A stretch of DNA of 64,000 bases from Streptomyces sp. ISL-11 (GTDB taxonomy: Bacteria > Actinomycetota > Actinomycetes > Streptomycetales > Streptomycetaceae): positions 1 through 64,000 of the forward strand of contig NZ_JAGGOL010000016.1 in NCBI RefSeq assembly GCF_018614525.1. The letters run 5' to 3'. The position numbers were made by a program, and so were the translations under genes. Positions 22,246 through 30,538 of the stretch are shown in pieces (position 1 is the first letter of the stretch; every line of letters begins with the position of its first letter). Below the pieces are notes generated by a model that searched no databases, was not told the DNA's origin, and saw nothing but the letters and a program-made list of their open reading frames with translations.

Positions 22246-23226
22246 TCAGGACCGTGGCAGCGTCTGCTTGACCAGGACCTTCCCCGGAGACGAGGGAGAA
22301 GCGGTGACACAGCTCGACGCGACGACGTAGGCGTCGACCAATGTGGTGTCACCGTGATGAGGGAGTACGACTAGGTAGACGTCCTGGCCCTGGTAGGTGT
22401 CCGGCTCCGCCACCAGGGTGGACGACACGTCCGACAGGCCGATGCCTTCCTGCACGCACGACGGGGCCGTCGCGACGCCGGAGCCGCTCAGTGTCTTGTT
22501 CGTGTGAGGCGAGGAGTTCTCCGAGGGCTTGCCCTGCTTCCCCGTGTACGTGAGCGAGTTCCCCAGCAGGCTGTGCACCCGTGTATCCAGCGAGCCGGAT
22601 CCCAGCATGACCGAGGCCGACTGGTTGTCCCGGCTCTTGTCGGGCCCTGCCTGGTTCACGTCTCCGGTCTGAAGGAGGAAGCTGCCCATCCCGATCACTG
22701 CGGCAGCGCAGGCCGCGCCCAGGAGCGCCCTGGGCCAGCGGCGGACGCGAGCTGTCCTGCTCTTGCTCCTGCCCGGGCCGGGTGTCTGCCGGCCGGGCCC
22801 ACCGGAGCCCCGCGAGTGTCCGGCGGGGCGATCGGCTGTTTCACGTGAAACGGGCACGGCGGTGATCGATACCGTTTCACGTGGAACCTGTTCGGCCGCC
22901 GGGTCCACCGTCGGCTCCACGGTTTCACGTGAAACGGGAACGGAGTCGTCGGCGTCAGGCGCGGGGGTGGTCGAGTCGAGGAGCGCCTCGGCGGCGAGTG
23001 CGGCTTCGATGCGGCCGGCGACGTCCGCCGGCATCCGGGGCGGGCCGGGAAGCGTGCCCAGGAGTCCTCGGATCTCGTCCAGCGAGCTCCGCACGTCCTC
23101 GCACAGCTCACAGGCGGACAGGTGCTGCCGTACATCCGCGGTGCGTGACGGGGAGAGCACGCCTTCGGTGAGCGCGGAGATCTCCGCGACCTCCGGGTGC
23201 TCATCCGTGCCGGTCGTAGAAGTCAC
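22246..23226 (-). CDS. Membrane anti-sigma factor paired with SigM
   Basis: The GTG overlaps the sigM stop by four bases, so the pair is coupled. The 326-residue protein begins with a zinc-finger anti-sigma domain containing H-x3-C-x2-C (His35, Cys39, Cys42). Residues 85-165 form a disordered linker in which three parS sites are encoded (residues about 98-130). A single membrane helix follows (ALLGAACAAAVIGMGSFLLQ), then an extracellular C-terminal domain. It likely holds SigM at the membrane. The counterpart in Mycobacterium tuberculosis is the SigM anti-sigma factor at the same locus. Confidence 0.9.
   Translation of the reverse strand: MTSTTGTDEHPEVAEISALTEGVLSPSRTADVRQHLSACELCEDVRSSLDEIRGLLGTLPGPPRMPADVAGRIEAALAAEALLDSTTPAPDADDSVPVSRETVEPTVDPAAEQVPRETVSITAVPVSRETADRPAGHSRGSGGPGRQTPGPGRSKSRTARVRRWPRALLGAACAAAVIGMGSFLLQTGDVNQAGPDKSRDNQSASVMLGSGSLDTRVHSLLGNSLTYTGKQGKPSENSSPHTNKTLSGSGVATAPSCVQEGIGLSDVSSTLVAEPDTYQGQDVYLVVLPHHGDTTLVDAYVVASSCVTASPSSPGKVLVKQTLPRS
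22838..22851. promoter_or_regulatory. parS site 6 (inside anti-sigma gene)
   Basis: Perfect GTTTCACGTGAAAC, read on the minus strand as V-S-R-E-T at about residues 126-130 of the anti-sigma factor. Confidence 0.97.
22874..22887. promoter_or_regulatory. parS site 7 (one mismatch, inside anti-sigma gene)
   Basis: GTTTCACGTGGAAC on the plus strand, read on the minus strand as V-P-R-E-T at about residues 114-118. Confidence 0.85.
22922..22935. promoter_or_regulatory. parS site 8 (inside anti-sigma gene)
   Basis: Perfect GTTTCACGTGAAAC, read on the minus strand as V-S-R-E-T at about residues 98-102. Three parS sites fall within 98 bp here. Confidence 0.97.
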
Positions 23227-23912
23227 GCTCGCCCACCTCCACCCTTCACTGGATCTGCGTCGCTCTGTCCTGCCGGTGGTGGGACGGACGCCCCTTGCGA
23301 CCGGTTCCTTCCCCCACCGAGCCCCGGGCTACCCCCGCCATCTGGGCGCAGATGGGTGAGCATGGGAAGGAGCCGTGCCCGTCCTCGCGCACATCTGCTT
23401 TTCACCGTGCCGACGGGGATGCCCAGAACCTTGGCCGCTTCGGCGACGGGGTAGCCCTGCATGTCGACGAGGACGAGGGCGGCGCGCTGGTCCACCGGCA
23501 GGGTGGCCAGTGCCTGAAGCAGCTCCCGGTGGAGATCTCCGCGCTCGGCGGGTGCGGCGGCGGATTCGTGGGGTTCGAGGAGCTGTTCCAGCCGCTCGGT
23601 CTCGGCGAGCGGCGCGGTGCGCCGGGAGGCGGCTTTGCGCGCGCGGTCCAGGCAGGCGTTGACGGTGATGCGGTGCAGCCAGGTGGTGACGGCGGACTGT
23701 CCTCGGAAGGTGTGGGCGGCGCGGTAGGCGGAGACCAGTGCGTCCTGCACGGCGTCCGCGGCCTCTTCCCGGTCGCCGAGCGTACGGAGTGCCACCGCCC
23801 AGAGCCGGTCGCGGTGGCGCCGCACTATCTCGCCGAAGGCGTCGGGATCGCCGTCGACATGCCTCGCGAGGAGGTCGGCGTCGCTCACGTCGCCACGGGT
23901 GACGTCGTCCAA
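23223..23912 (-). CDS. sigM: ECF RNA polymerase sigma factor SigM
   Basis: I chose the TTG at 23912 (LDDVTRGDVSDADLLARHVDG) because GGGGGAGGGG lies about 9 bases upstream; a TTG at 23939 is also possible. The 229-residue protein has region 2 (DAFGEIVRRHRDRLWAVALR, then DAVQDALVSAYRAAHTFRG) and region 4 with helix-turn-helix (PVAEAAKVLGIPVGTVKSR). The last 40 residues are a Gly/Pro-rich tail absent from most ECF factors. Position beside trxBA, its anti-sigma gene and murJ matches Mycobacterium SigM. Confidence 0.93.
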   Translation of the reverse strand: MDDVTRGDVSDADLLARHVDGDPDAFGEIVRRHRDRLWAVALRTLGDREEAADAVQDALVSAYRAAHTFRGQSAVTTWLHRITVNACLDRARKAASRRTAPLAETERLEQLLEPHESAAAPAERGDLHRELLQALATLPVDQRAALVLVDMQGYPVAEAAKVLGIPVGTVKSRCARGRARLLPMLTHLRPDGGGSPGLGGGRNRSQGASVPPPAGQSDADPVKGGGGRA

Positions 23913-23948
23913 CGTTCGGGTCCCCTCCCCCTTGAGCAACCCTGACGA

Positions 23949-25628
23949 CTAGCTGGTCACCTTGATCTCGATGACCCTGCCACGGTACTCACCCTCCACC
24001 TGCGGCAACTTCGTCAGCCACACGAGAACGTACCGCGCCTTCACGTCCTTCTTGGGCCGGAGAGAGACATCTTCGCCGGCCCCTGAGGCGACCGACTTGA
24101 AATCGTCCAAGGACGTGGGCATTTCCGAGGAGTCGGTCGAGGCAGCCCTCAACTGCACAGAGGTCTTGCCGCGGAAGGTCACCTGCACTTGGCCGAAGTG
24201 CTGCTTCTTGCCGAGGTCCAGGATGAGACCGACGCCGCCCTTCAGGCTCCCGAAGTTGGCATTGGTGTAGGAGTCGGTCTGCCAGTGCGTACTGGAGTCG
24301 TTGTCGATGGCCTTGCCGACCAGTGCGGGCTTCTCCTGGCCGTCGCCGTTCGGATCGAAGTCCTTGATGCCCTGGACCGCGATCGGCACATTCTTCTTCG
24401 AAGAGCCGTCGTTCGTCGATTCGGAGCGCGGAGGGTGGTCAGGCTCCCCGTCCTTCAGCAGTGTGTCCGCCAGCTGCCAGCTGCCCAGCCCCAGGGCGGC
24501 GATCAGCAGCGCCGACACGCTCCACTTCAGTGCCCTGCCCGTGCGGCTCTGGAGCGGCGGAGGCGGTGGCACCGGCGCCGGCTGGACCGGCACTCCGTTG
24601 CGCGACGGCGGCTGCCCGTACACGCCCTGCTGGTAGGTCGTGCGCTGGTAGCCGCCGGGCGGAGTGGCGAAGGACGACTCCGGTGGCCGGATCCTCGGCA
24701 TCGCGGCGACAGCCTTCGCCAGCTCCTCCGGAGTGGCGCACGGCTGTTCCTGCCGGGAGGCGGTCGCCCCGTCGTTGACGAGCGCGCGCATCGCCAGTTC
24801 CGACAGGCCCCGGTGGACCCCGGCCCGTACCTGGTCGGGGGCGATCAGGCCCACTCCCTTGGGCAGGCCGGGGAGCCCGTAGGCGTTGTTCTCGTACGGC
24901 CAGCGCTGCGTCAGCGCGGCGTACAGGAGGGCGCCGATGGCCTCGGTGTCGGTGCGCTGGGGGTGCTCGGAGGTCATGCCGCGCAGCGCGGCCATGACGG
25001 CGAGTCCGCGGATGCGGTACTGGCCGGACGAGGTGCGCAGCACCGAGCCGGGGGTGAGGCGGAGGTGCGCGAGGCCCTCGCGGTGGGCGGCTGCCATGGC
25101 CTGGGACACCTGGCTGACGAGCTGAAAGGCGTCGTGCGGCTCCATGGGGCCGGCGGAGAGGACGGAGCTCAGTTCGGTGGCGTCGGGCAGCCATTCGTGG
25201 ACGACATAGACGAGCTCGTTCTCCTCGACGGCGTCGAGGACCTGGACGAAGCGGGGGTCGCCGAGCAGGGCGGCCGAGCGGGCCGCGGCGAGCACCGGGC
25301 GGGCGCGCGGGTGGTCCGCGGGCAGCAGGTGGACGCCCACGGCGCGGCGGAGCTTCTCGTCGACCGCGCGCCAGCTGCTGAATCCCTCCAGACGGGTGAC
25401 GCACTCCTCCAGGCGGTACCGCCTGGCGAGCTTGTGGCCGCTGTGGAGTTCGGGAGTTTGTGCGTCGCGCGCGGTGCTCTCGCTCTCCGCGCGCTCGGTG
25501 TCCTTGTGCGTGCCGGCCTTGATCGCGGCCTCCGCCCCGTCGGCCGTGGCCTTGCCCGCCTTGGCGGTCAGCGGCTTTCCGCCGCTGTTGCCTGCCACGT
25601 CGACGGCAGCTGTGCTCCGTTCCGCCAC
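23949..25628 (-). CDS. Pseudokinase-like membrane protein with discoidin-type C-terminus
   Basis: I chose the GTG at 25628 (VAERSTAAVDV) with GGGAGGCAGG upstream; the frame is open to 25709. The 559-residue protein has a disordered Lys/Ala/Glu N-terminus, then a protein-kinase-like fold. Catalytic motifs are degraded: the VAIK lysine position reads VGVH, HRD is replaced by AHLRLTPGSVL, and DFG by IRGLAV. A Pro-rich linker and a membrane helix (LLIAALGLGSWQLADTLL) follow. An extracellular beta domain resembling a discoidin/carbohydrate-binding fold ends the protein. Next to murJ, it parallels the pseudokinase fused to mycobacterial MviN. Confidence 0.82.
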   Translation of the reverse strand: MAERSTAAVDVAGNSGGKPLTAKAGKATADGAEAAIKAGTHKDTERAESESTARDAQTPELHSGHKLARRYRLEECVTRLEGFSSWRAVDEKLRRAVGVHLLPADHPRARPVLAAARSAALLGDPRFVQVLDAVEENELVYVVHEWLPDATELSSVLSAGPMEPHDAFQLVSQVSQAMAAAHREGLAHLRLTPGSVLRTSSGQYRIRGLAVMAALRGMTSEHPQRTDTEAIGALLYAALTQRWPYENNAYGLPGLPKGVGLIAPDQVRAGVHRGLSELAMRALVNDGATASRQEQPCATPEELAKAVAAMPRIRPPESSFATPPGGYQRTTYQQGVYGQPPSRNGVPVQPAPVPPPPPLQSRTGRALKWSVSALLIAALGLGSWQLADTLLKDGEPDHPPRSESTNDGSSKKNVPIAVQGIKDFDPNGDGQEKPALVGKAIDNDSSTHWQTDSYTNANFGSLKGGVGLILDLGKKQHFGQVQVTFRGKTSVQLRAASTDSSEMPTSLDDFKSVASGAGEDVSLRPKKDVKARYVLVWLTKLPQVEGEYRGRVIEIKVTS

Positions 25629-25737
25629 CGTCGTTCCTGCCTCCCCATCCGTTGCACGCTGTCCACAGCCAAGACAATTGTGCCCACAGTCAGTCGCTAT
25701 GCACGACACACGGCAGCGGGCGATGGTTGTGCTCCCA

Positions 25738-27972
25738 TCAGCGTCCGAGCCGTCCGCGGACCATACCGACCATGGCGGTCAGCTCCTCGACGCGCATCCG
25801 CTTCGCGGCGATGTAGAAGACGGCGATCAGGATCAGACCACCACTGATCAAAGCGGCGAGTGATCCGACCACACCATGGCCAAGAACCTGACCGATCCCG
25901 TACGAGACGGCTCCGCCGATCAGTGCGGCGGGGATGCACGCGCCGGCGAGGCGGGCGTAGGTACGGATGACGTGCGAGCCGTCCAGGTCGCCGCCCAGGC
26001 GGGTACGCAGGCGGCGCCACGCGACGCCGACGCCGACGGCGTAGGCCAGCCCGTAGGAGGCGGCCATGCCGGCCACGGCGTATCGCGCGGGCAGGACGAC
26101 GAAGCTGAGGGCGGAGCCGGCGGCGTTCACACCGGCGACGATCACCGTGTTGTAGAAGGGGGTGCGGGTGTCCTCGTACGCGTAGAAGCCGCGCAGGATG
26201 ACGTACTGCGCCGAGTACGGGATCAGGCCGAGGCCGAAGGCCATCAGGATGACGCCGATGTTCACGGCGCTGCTGTCGCCGGCGCTGGAGAACATCAGCG
26301 TGGCCATCGGAATGCCGAGCGCGAGGAAGGCGAAGGCGCAGGGCACGATCGCGACGGCCGAGGTGCGCAGTCCGTGGGAGAGGTCGTCGCGCACGGCCGA
26401 GACGTCTCCGTCGTGGGCGGCACGGGAGATCCGGGGGAGGACCGCGGTCATCACCGAGACGGTGATGATGGCCTGCGGCATCTGCCAGAGCTGGAGCGCG
26501 AAGTTGTAGGCGGTGATGCCGGTGCCGGAGTGGTGCGCCTTCTCGGCGATCGCGCCCGCCCGGGTGGCGAGCTGGGTGACGACGACCATGCCGAGCTGGT
26601 TGGCGAGGACGAAGAACAGGGTCCACTTGGCCAGACCCGCCGCCTTGCCGAGCCCGTGGCCACGCCAGTCGAACCGCAGGCGGAGCCGGAAGCCGGTCTC
26701 GCGGAGGTACGGGAGCATCGCGAGCGCCTGGACCGTGAGGCCGAGCAGGGTGCCGATGCCGAGCAGCCGGATGCCCTCGGGGGTGATGGTCGCGGGGGTG
26801 ATGCCGCTGGCGGTGAAGCCGCCGAAGACCCAGATGAAGGCGCCGAAGGTGGCGATGATGATGATGTTGTTGAGGACCGGGGTCCACATCATCGCGCCGA
26901 ACTTCCCGCGCGCGTTGAGGATCTGTCCGAGCACGACGTGCACGCCCATGAAGAACATGGTGGGCAGGCAGTAGCGGGCGAACGCCACGGCGACGTCCAT
27001 CTGGGCCGGGTCCGAGGCGTTGTCCGGCATCATCATCCGGACCAGGAGCGGGGCTCCCAGGACACAGGCGGTCGTGACGCCGGCCATCAGGACGACGACC
27101 AGGGTGAGGAGCCGGTTGGCGTACGCCTCACCGCCGTCCTCGTCGTTCTTCATCGCGCGGACGAGCTGCGGGATGAAGACGGCGTTGAGCGCGCCGCCGC
27201 CGACCAGGATGTAGATCATCGTCGGCAGGGTGTTGGCGACCTGGTAGCCGTCGTTGAGCGTGCCGACGCCGATCGCCGCCGCCATGATCAGGTTGCGGCC
27301 GAAGCCCAGGATGCGGGAGACGAAGCTGCCCGCGGCCATGACCGCGCTCGACTTGAGTAGGCTCGCCGCCTTGCCGCCCTTCGCCGCCGCGGGGGCCTCA
27401 GGGACGACGGCGGGTTCCGGTTCGGGTCCGGGCTCGGCCGAGGAGCCCTGCGGGGGCTGGGCGGCGTACTGGCCCGGGGAGGGGATCGGCTGGCCGGCCG
27501 GGCGCTGCGGCTCGTACGGCTGCTGCTGGTCCCGGTAGAGGTGCGCGAAGGCGTCCCGCTCGGGCCGCTCCTGCGACGCCTGACCGACCGGACCGCCCAC
27601 TCCGGCGAACTGCGTCGTCGGCTCGTCACCGAAGGGGTGTGCGGGCACCTCGGGCTGCTGGTTCGGCGCCCACAGCCGGGGATCGGGCCCCTGCTGGGGC
27701 CCGGACGGCTGCTGGTGCAGCGGATAAGTGTTCTGGTACGTGCCGGCCGGCGGCGGGGGATGGGCGGCGCGGTCGTACAGCGCGTCGCTCACCGGGTCCT
27801 GCGCGGCCGGGTCGTGCCCGGGGTACGGCTCGGAGGCGTACGCGTCCCGGAGGTAGGGGTCCTGGGCGTACGGGCCCGGCCGGGACTCCTGGCCGGGCGG
27901 GGGCGGCGGGTAGTGACCTCGCTGCTCACCGCCCGTGCCCTGCCCGCGGTCACCCTCGTACGGCGCGTTCAT
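25738..27972 (-). CDS. murJ: Lipid II flippase MurJ
   Basis: MurJ (MviN) moves lipid II across the membrane for peptidoglycan synthesis. The ATG follows GAGGTGGGG. The first 200 residues are a Pro/Gln/Tyr-rich cytoplasmic extension. The core then begins with LLKSSAVMAAGSFVSRILGFGRN, the usual MurJ start, and continues through about 14 hydrophobic segments (for example YQVANTLPTMIYILVGGGAL). Total length is 744 residues, against about 510 for enterobacterial MurJ. Unlike mycobacterial MviN it has no C-terminal pseudokinase; that domain is in the next gene. Confidence 0.95.
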   Translation of the reverse strand: MNAPYEGDRGQGTGGEQRGHYPPPPPGQESRPGPYAQDPYLRDAYASEPYPGHDPAAQDPVSDALYDRAAHPPPPAGTYQNTYPLHQQPSGPQQGPDPRLWAPNQQPEVPAHPFGDEPTTQFAGVGGPVGQASQERPERDAFAHLYRDQQQPYEPQRPAGQPIPSPGQYAAQPPQGSSAEPGPEPEPAVVPEAPAAAKGGKAASLLKSSAVMAAGSFVSRILGFGRNLIMAAAIGVGTLNDGYQVANTLPTMIYILVGGGALNAVFIPQLVRAMKNDEDGGEAYANRLLTLVVVLMAGVTTACVLGAPLLVRMMMPDNASDPAQMDVAVAFARYCLPTMFFMGVHVVLGQILNARGKFGAMMWTPVLNNIIIIATFGAFIWVFGGFTASGITPATITPEGIRLLGIGTLLGLTVQALAMLPYLRETGFRLRLRFDWRGHGLGKAAGLAKWTLFFVLANQLGMVVVTQLATRAGAIAEKAHHSGTGITAYNFALQLWQMPQAIITVSVMTAVLPRISRAAHDGDVSAVRDDLSHGLRTSAVAIVPCAFAFLALGIPMATLMFSSAGDSSAVNIGVILMAFGLGLIPYSAQYVILRGFYAYEDTRTPFYNTVIVAGVNAAGSALSFVVLPARYAVAGMAASYGLAYAVGVGVAWRRLRTRLGGDLDGSHVIRTYARLAGACIPAALIGGAVSYGIGQVLGHGVVGSLAALISGGLILIAVFYIAAKRMRVEELTAMVGMVRGRLGR

Positions 27973-28017
27973 CGCTACCCCACCTCATCGTCCGCGGCCG
28001 GCCGGCCCCACTACGCG

Positions 28018-30330
28018 TCAACGTTCCACTTTCTCACCTGAGCCGGACGGGCCGGCGCTTTCCGATCCGGTGTCCGGGGCGGGGTCACTCGGCCGCTCGG
28101 GCCTGTCGTCATCGGGGCCGCTGTCGCCCGAGTCTCCCCCGTTCTCGTCCGGCTGCCCGCCATCCGACGTCCCACGGGCGGCGGAGCGCTTGCGCTGGAT
28201 GTAGATGCGGAGCCCGGCGAGGATCAGAAGGAGTACGCCACCGGCGATGACCAGCAGCACCATAGGGGTGATCGACGTGACATGCACAGTGAAGGTCATC
28301 GGCTCGCCGTACGGCTGGCCGTCGTCCGTGTAGAGCTGGGCCGTCACCTGGACGGGACCGTTGGCGTTGGCCCGCGTCTCGAACTTCACCGACTGACTGT
28401 GCCCGCCGTCGACCTTCACGGGCTGGGAGGCGTCGACCTTGAGGCGGTTCGGCTGGCTGGACTCCAGGACCAGCCGGAGGCCGTCGATCTCCTGCAGCAG
28501 GCTGTTCTGCACCGTCACGGGGATCGTCGCGCTGCGTCCGGAGAGCGTGGCGTCGGACTTCTTGATCAGCTGCACCTGGCGGGTGAGCTTGAACAGGTAC
28601 GACTGCACGGCCTCGCGGAATTCCGCGGCACCGCGGCGGTCGCCGCGCCAGGACGTGGACATCTCCCGCATGATCGCGCTGCCGAACGGGGTGACCACCC
28701 GGTCCTGGGAGGTCAGGATGACCTTGAAGCCGTCCAGCGTGCCCTGCGTCTTCTGGATCTCCTCGAACGCCTCGGTGGTCAGTTCCCGCTCACGCAGCGA
28801 GGAGGGATACGAGCCGCTGCCCGGCACCTGCTGGTTGGCGTTCGCGTCCGGCTTGGCCTTGGCGGCGTCGCCCAGGTCGAGGGGCTGGGTCCAGCGGCCG
28901 TCCGACAGCCCGTTGATCGCCGCCGCCATGGCCTGCGCCTGGCTGGTGGTGGGCATCCGCTGGGGCGCCACGACGATGCTGCGCTCGTCGTCCGGGGCCT
29001 GCCGGTTCACCAGGAGGCTCTGGGCGAGGAAGCGCTGCACGGCGAGCGAGGAGTCGCCCGCGCGGATCAGGTCGCCCTGGAAGGTGGTGGACATCCGGGC
29101 GTCCGCGACGACCGCGGTGTTGCCGCCGCCGATCTGACGCGCCGCGGTGGGGGTGTACGAGGCGCGCGGCTCGCGGAGGCTGTCGCTGCGGGCGATGACG
29201 TTGTGGGCGCCCGCGGACGTGGCGACGTCGATGATCGAGGAGTCGACCGCCCCGTCGACCGGCCAGGCGAAGTCCGTGCGCGGCTTCACACCGAGGATGG
29301 TGTCGACGGTGGTCGAGGCGAGCTCCGTCGCGGACTGGACGTGGCTCAGGGCACCGGAGACGTCCTTGCCGCGGTGGGCGAGCGAGGCGAGGTCGGGATC
29401 GCCGAAGGGCAGGGCCACCACCTGGTGGCCGCCGACGGCGTTCTGGAGCTGGCTGAGCCACTGCTTCGCGACCGCCTGGCCCTTGCCCGGGACGCTCTTC
29501 CCGTCGGGCCCGTCGATCCGGTAGCTCTTCGTCATGGCCTCGACCGTGGCGAGCAGGTCGGGATCGATCACCCAGGTGATCTTCAGGTTCTTGCCCAGGA
29601 CCACGAGCTGGTTCAGCCGTCCGCCGGGCGCCAGCTCGGCGGCCAGGTCGTCATTGGGGAAGATCGGCGTCTGCTGCTGGTCGGACTCGGTGCGGGCGGT
29701 CAGGTGGGTGGCGGAGATCAGCGGCCACAGGAACGTCAGCTGCGTCTTCTTGCCCTCCACAGCGGACGGCTGCCAGGGCAGCAGCGTGCGCTGTATGCCC
29801 AGCACCTGCTCGTACGGCTGATCGGCGGACTGCCCGGAGAGGGAGACGCCGAGCTGGTAGACACCGTCGTGGCCGAGGTCGAGGTCCTTCGCCGGAAGGG
29901 AGAGGCTGAAGTCCCGGCTGACGCCCGGAGGCAGCTTGTCGATCTTCTGGGTGTGCTTGCCGACCTCGGATCCGTCGGTGCCCGGCGAGAAGCCGGTCCG
30001 CTGGCCGATGTCGTCGATGTCGCTGCGGCCGCTGACCTGCGGGCCCACCCGCAGCCCCACGTGGGCGCCGGTGACCGTCGAGCCGCCGTTGTTGGTCACG
30101 GTTCCCGAGACGGTGATCGTGTCGTTCTGCGTCGGCGCGACGGGCGTCAGCGAGTCGATCGAGACGTCGACCGTGCGGGAGCCGCGGGACTCGGCGTGCG
30201 CGGCGGGCGCCGCCGGCAGCTGCGTCAGGCCCGCCAGTAGCAGCACCCCGAGGAGCAGCACCACGGTGTGCCGGGCCCACCGGCAGGCAGGAGCGGAGGT
30301 CGTCCCCTGGAACTCTGCCGCCTCGGCCAC
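28018..30330 (-). CDS. DUF6049 family secreted membrane protein
   Basis: The GTG start gives 770 residues. A signal-like segment (VVLLLGVLLLAGLTQLPA) is followed by a cleavage-like AHA, then a large extracellular part. The C-terminus has one membrane helix (MVLLVIAGGVLLLILAGL), a basic stop-transfer and an acidic Pro/Ser/Gly tail. The extracellular part starts with an Ig-like fold (VTNNGGSTVTGAHVGLRV). The family accompanies murJ in actinobacteria (Rv3909 in Mycobacterium tuberculosis). Function is unknown; the locus suggests cell-wall work. Confidence 0.88.
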   Translation of the reverse strand: MAEAAEFQGTTSAPACRWARHTVVLLLGVLLLAGLTQLPAAPAAHAESRGSRTVDVSIDSLTPVAPTQNDTITVSGTVTNNGGSTVTGAHVGLRVGPQVSGRSDIDDIGQRTGFSPGTDGSEVGKHTQKIDKLPPGVSRDFSLSLPAKDLDLGHDGVYQLGVSLSGQSADQPYEQVLGIQRTLLPWQPSAVEGKKTQLTFLWPLISATHLTARTESDQQQTPIFPNDDLAAELAPGGRLNQLVVLGKNLKITWVIDPDLLATVEAMTKSYRIDGPDGKSVPGKGQAVAKQWLSQLQNAVGGHQVVALPFGDPDLASLAHRGKDVSGALSHVQSATELASTTVDTILGVKPRTDFAWPVDGAVDSSIIDVATSAGAHNVIARSDSLREPRASYTPTAARQIGGGNTAVVADARMSTTFQGDLIRAGDSSLAVQRFLAQSLLVNRQAPDDERSIVVAPQRMPTTSQAQAMAAAINGLSDGRWTQPLDLGDAAKAKPDANANQQVPGSGSYPSSLRERELTTEAFEEIQKTQGTLDGFKVILTSQDRVVTPFGSAIMREMSTSWRGDRRGAAEFREAVQSYLFKLTRQVQLIKKSDATLSGRSATIPVTVQNSLLQEIDGLRLVLESSQPNRLKVDASQPVKVDGGHSQSVKFETRANANGPVQVTAQLYTDDGQPYGEPMTFTVHVTSITPMVLLVIAGGVLLLILAGLRIYIQRKRSAARGTSDGGQPDENGGDSGDSGPDDDRPERPSDPAPDTGSESAGPSGSGEKVER

Positions 30331-30538
30331 GCGCTCGCCCGTCCCTCGTCGTCGTCAGTGGTCGTCGGATGTGCGTCCACGAATGGTAACGAGGCCCGCT
30401 GCGGCGAAGTGCCGCGGACCGTTCCGCAAGATCACCGCAGTGGCTCGTTGTCCGGGCTGCGCCCGCTTTGTGTGGGCTGTCGCTATGCACCCATAACGAG
30501 GAGGCCGCCGGGCGTGCGGCCACGTACCCTCTTCTGTT

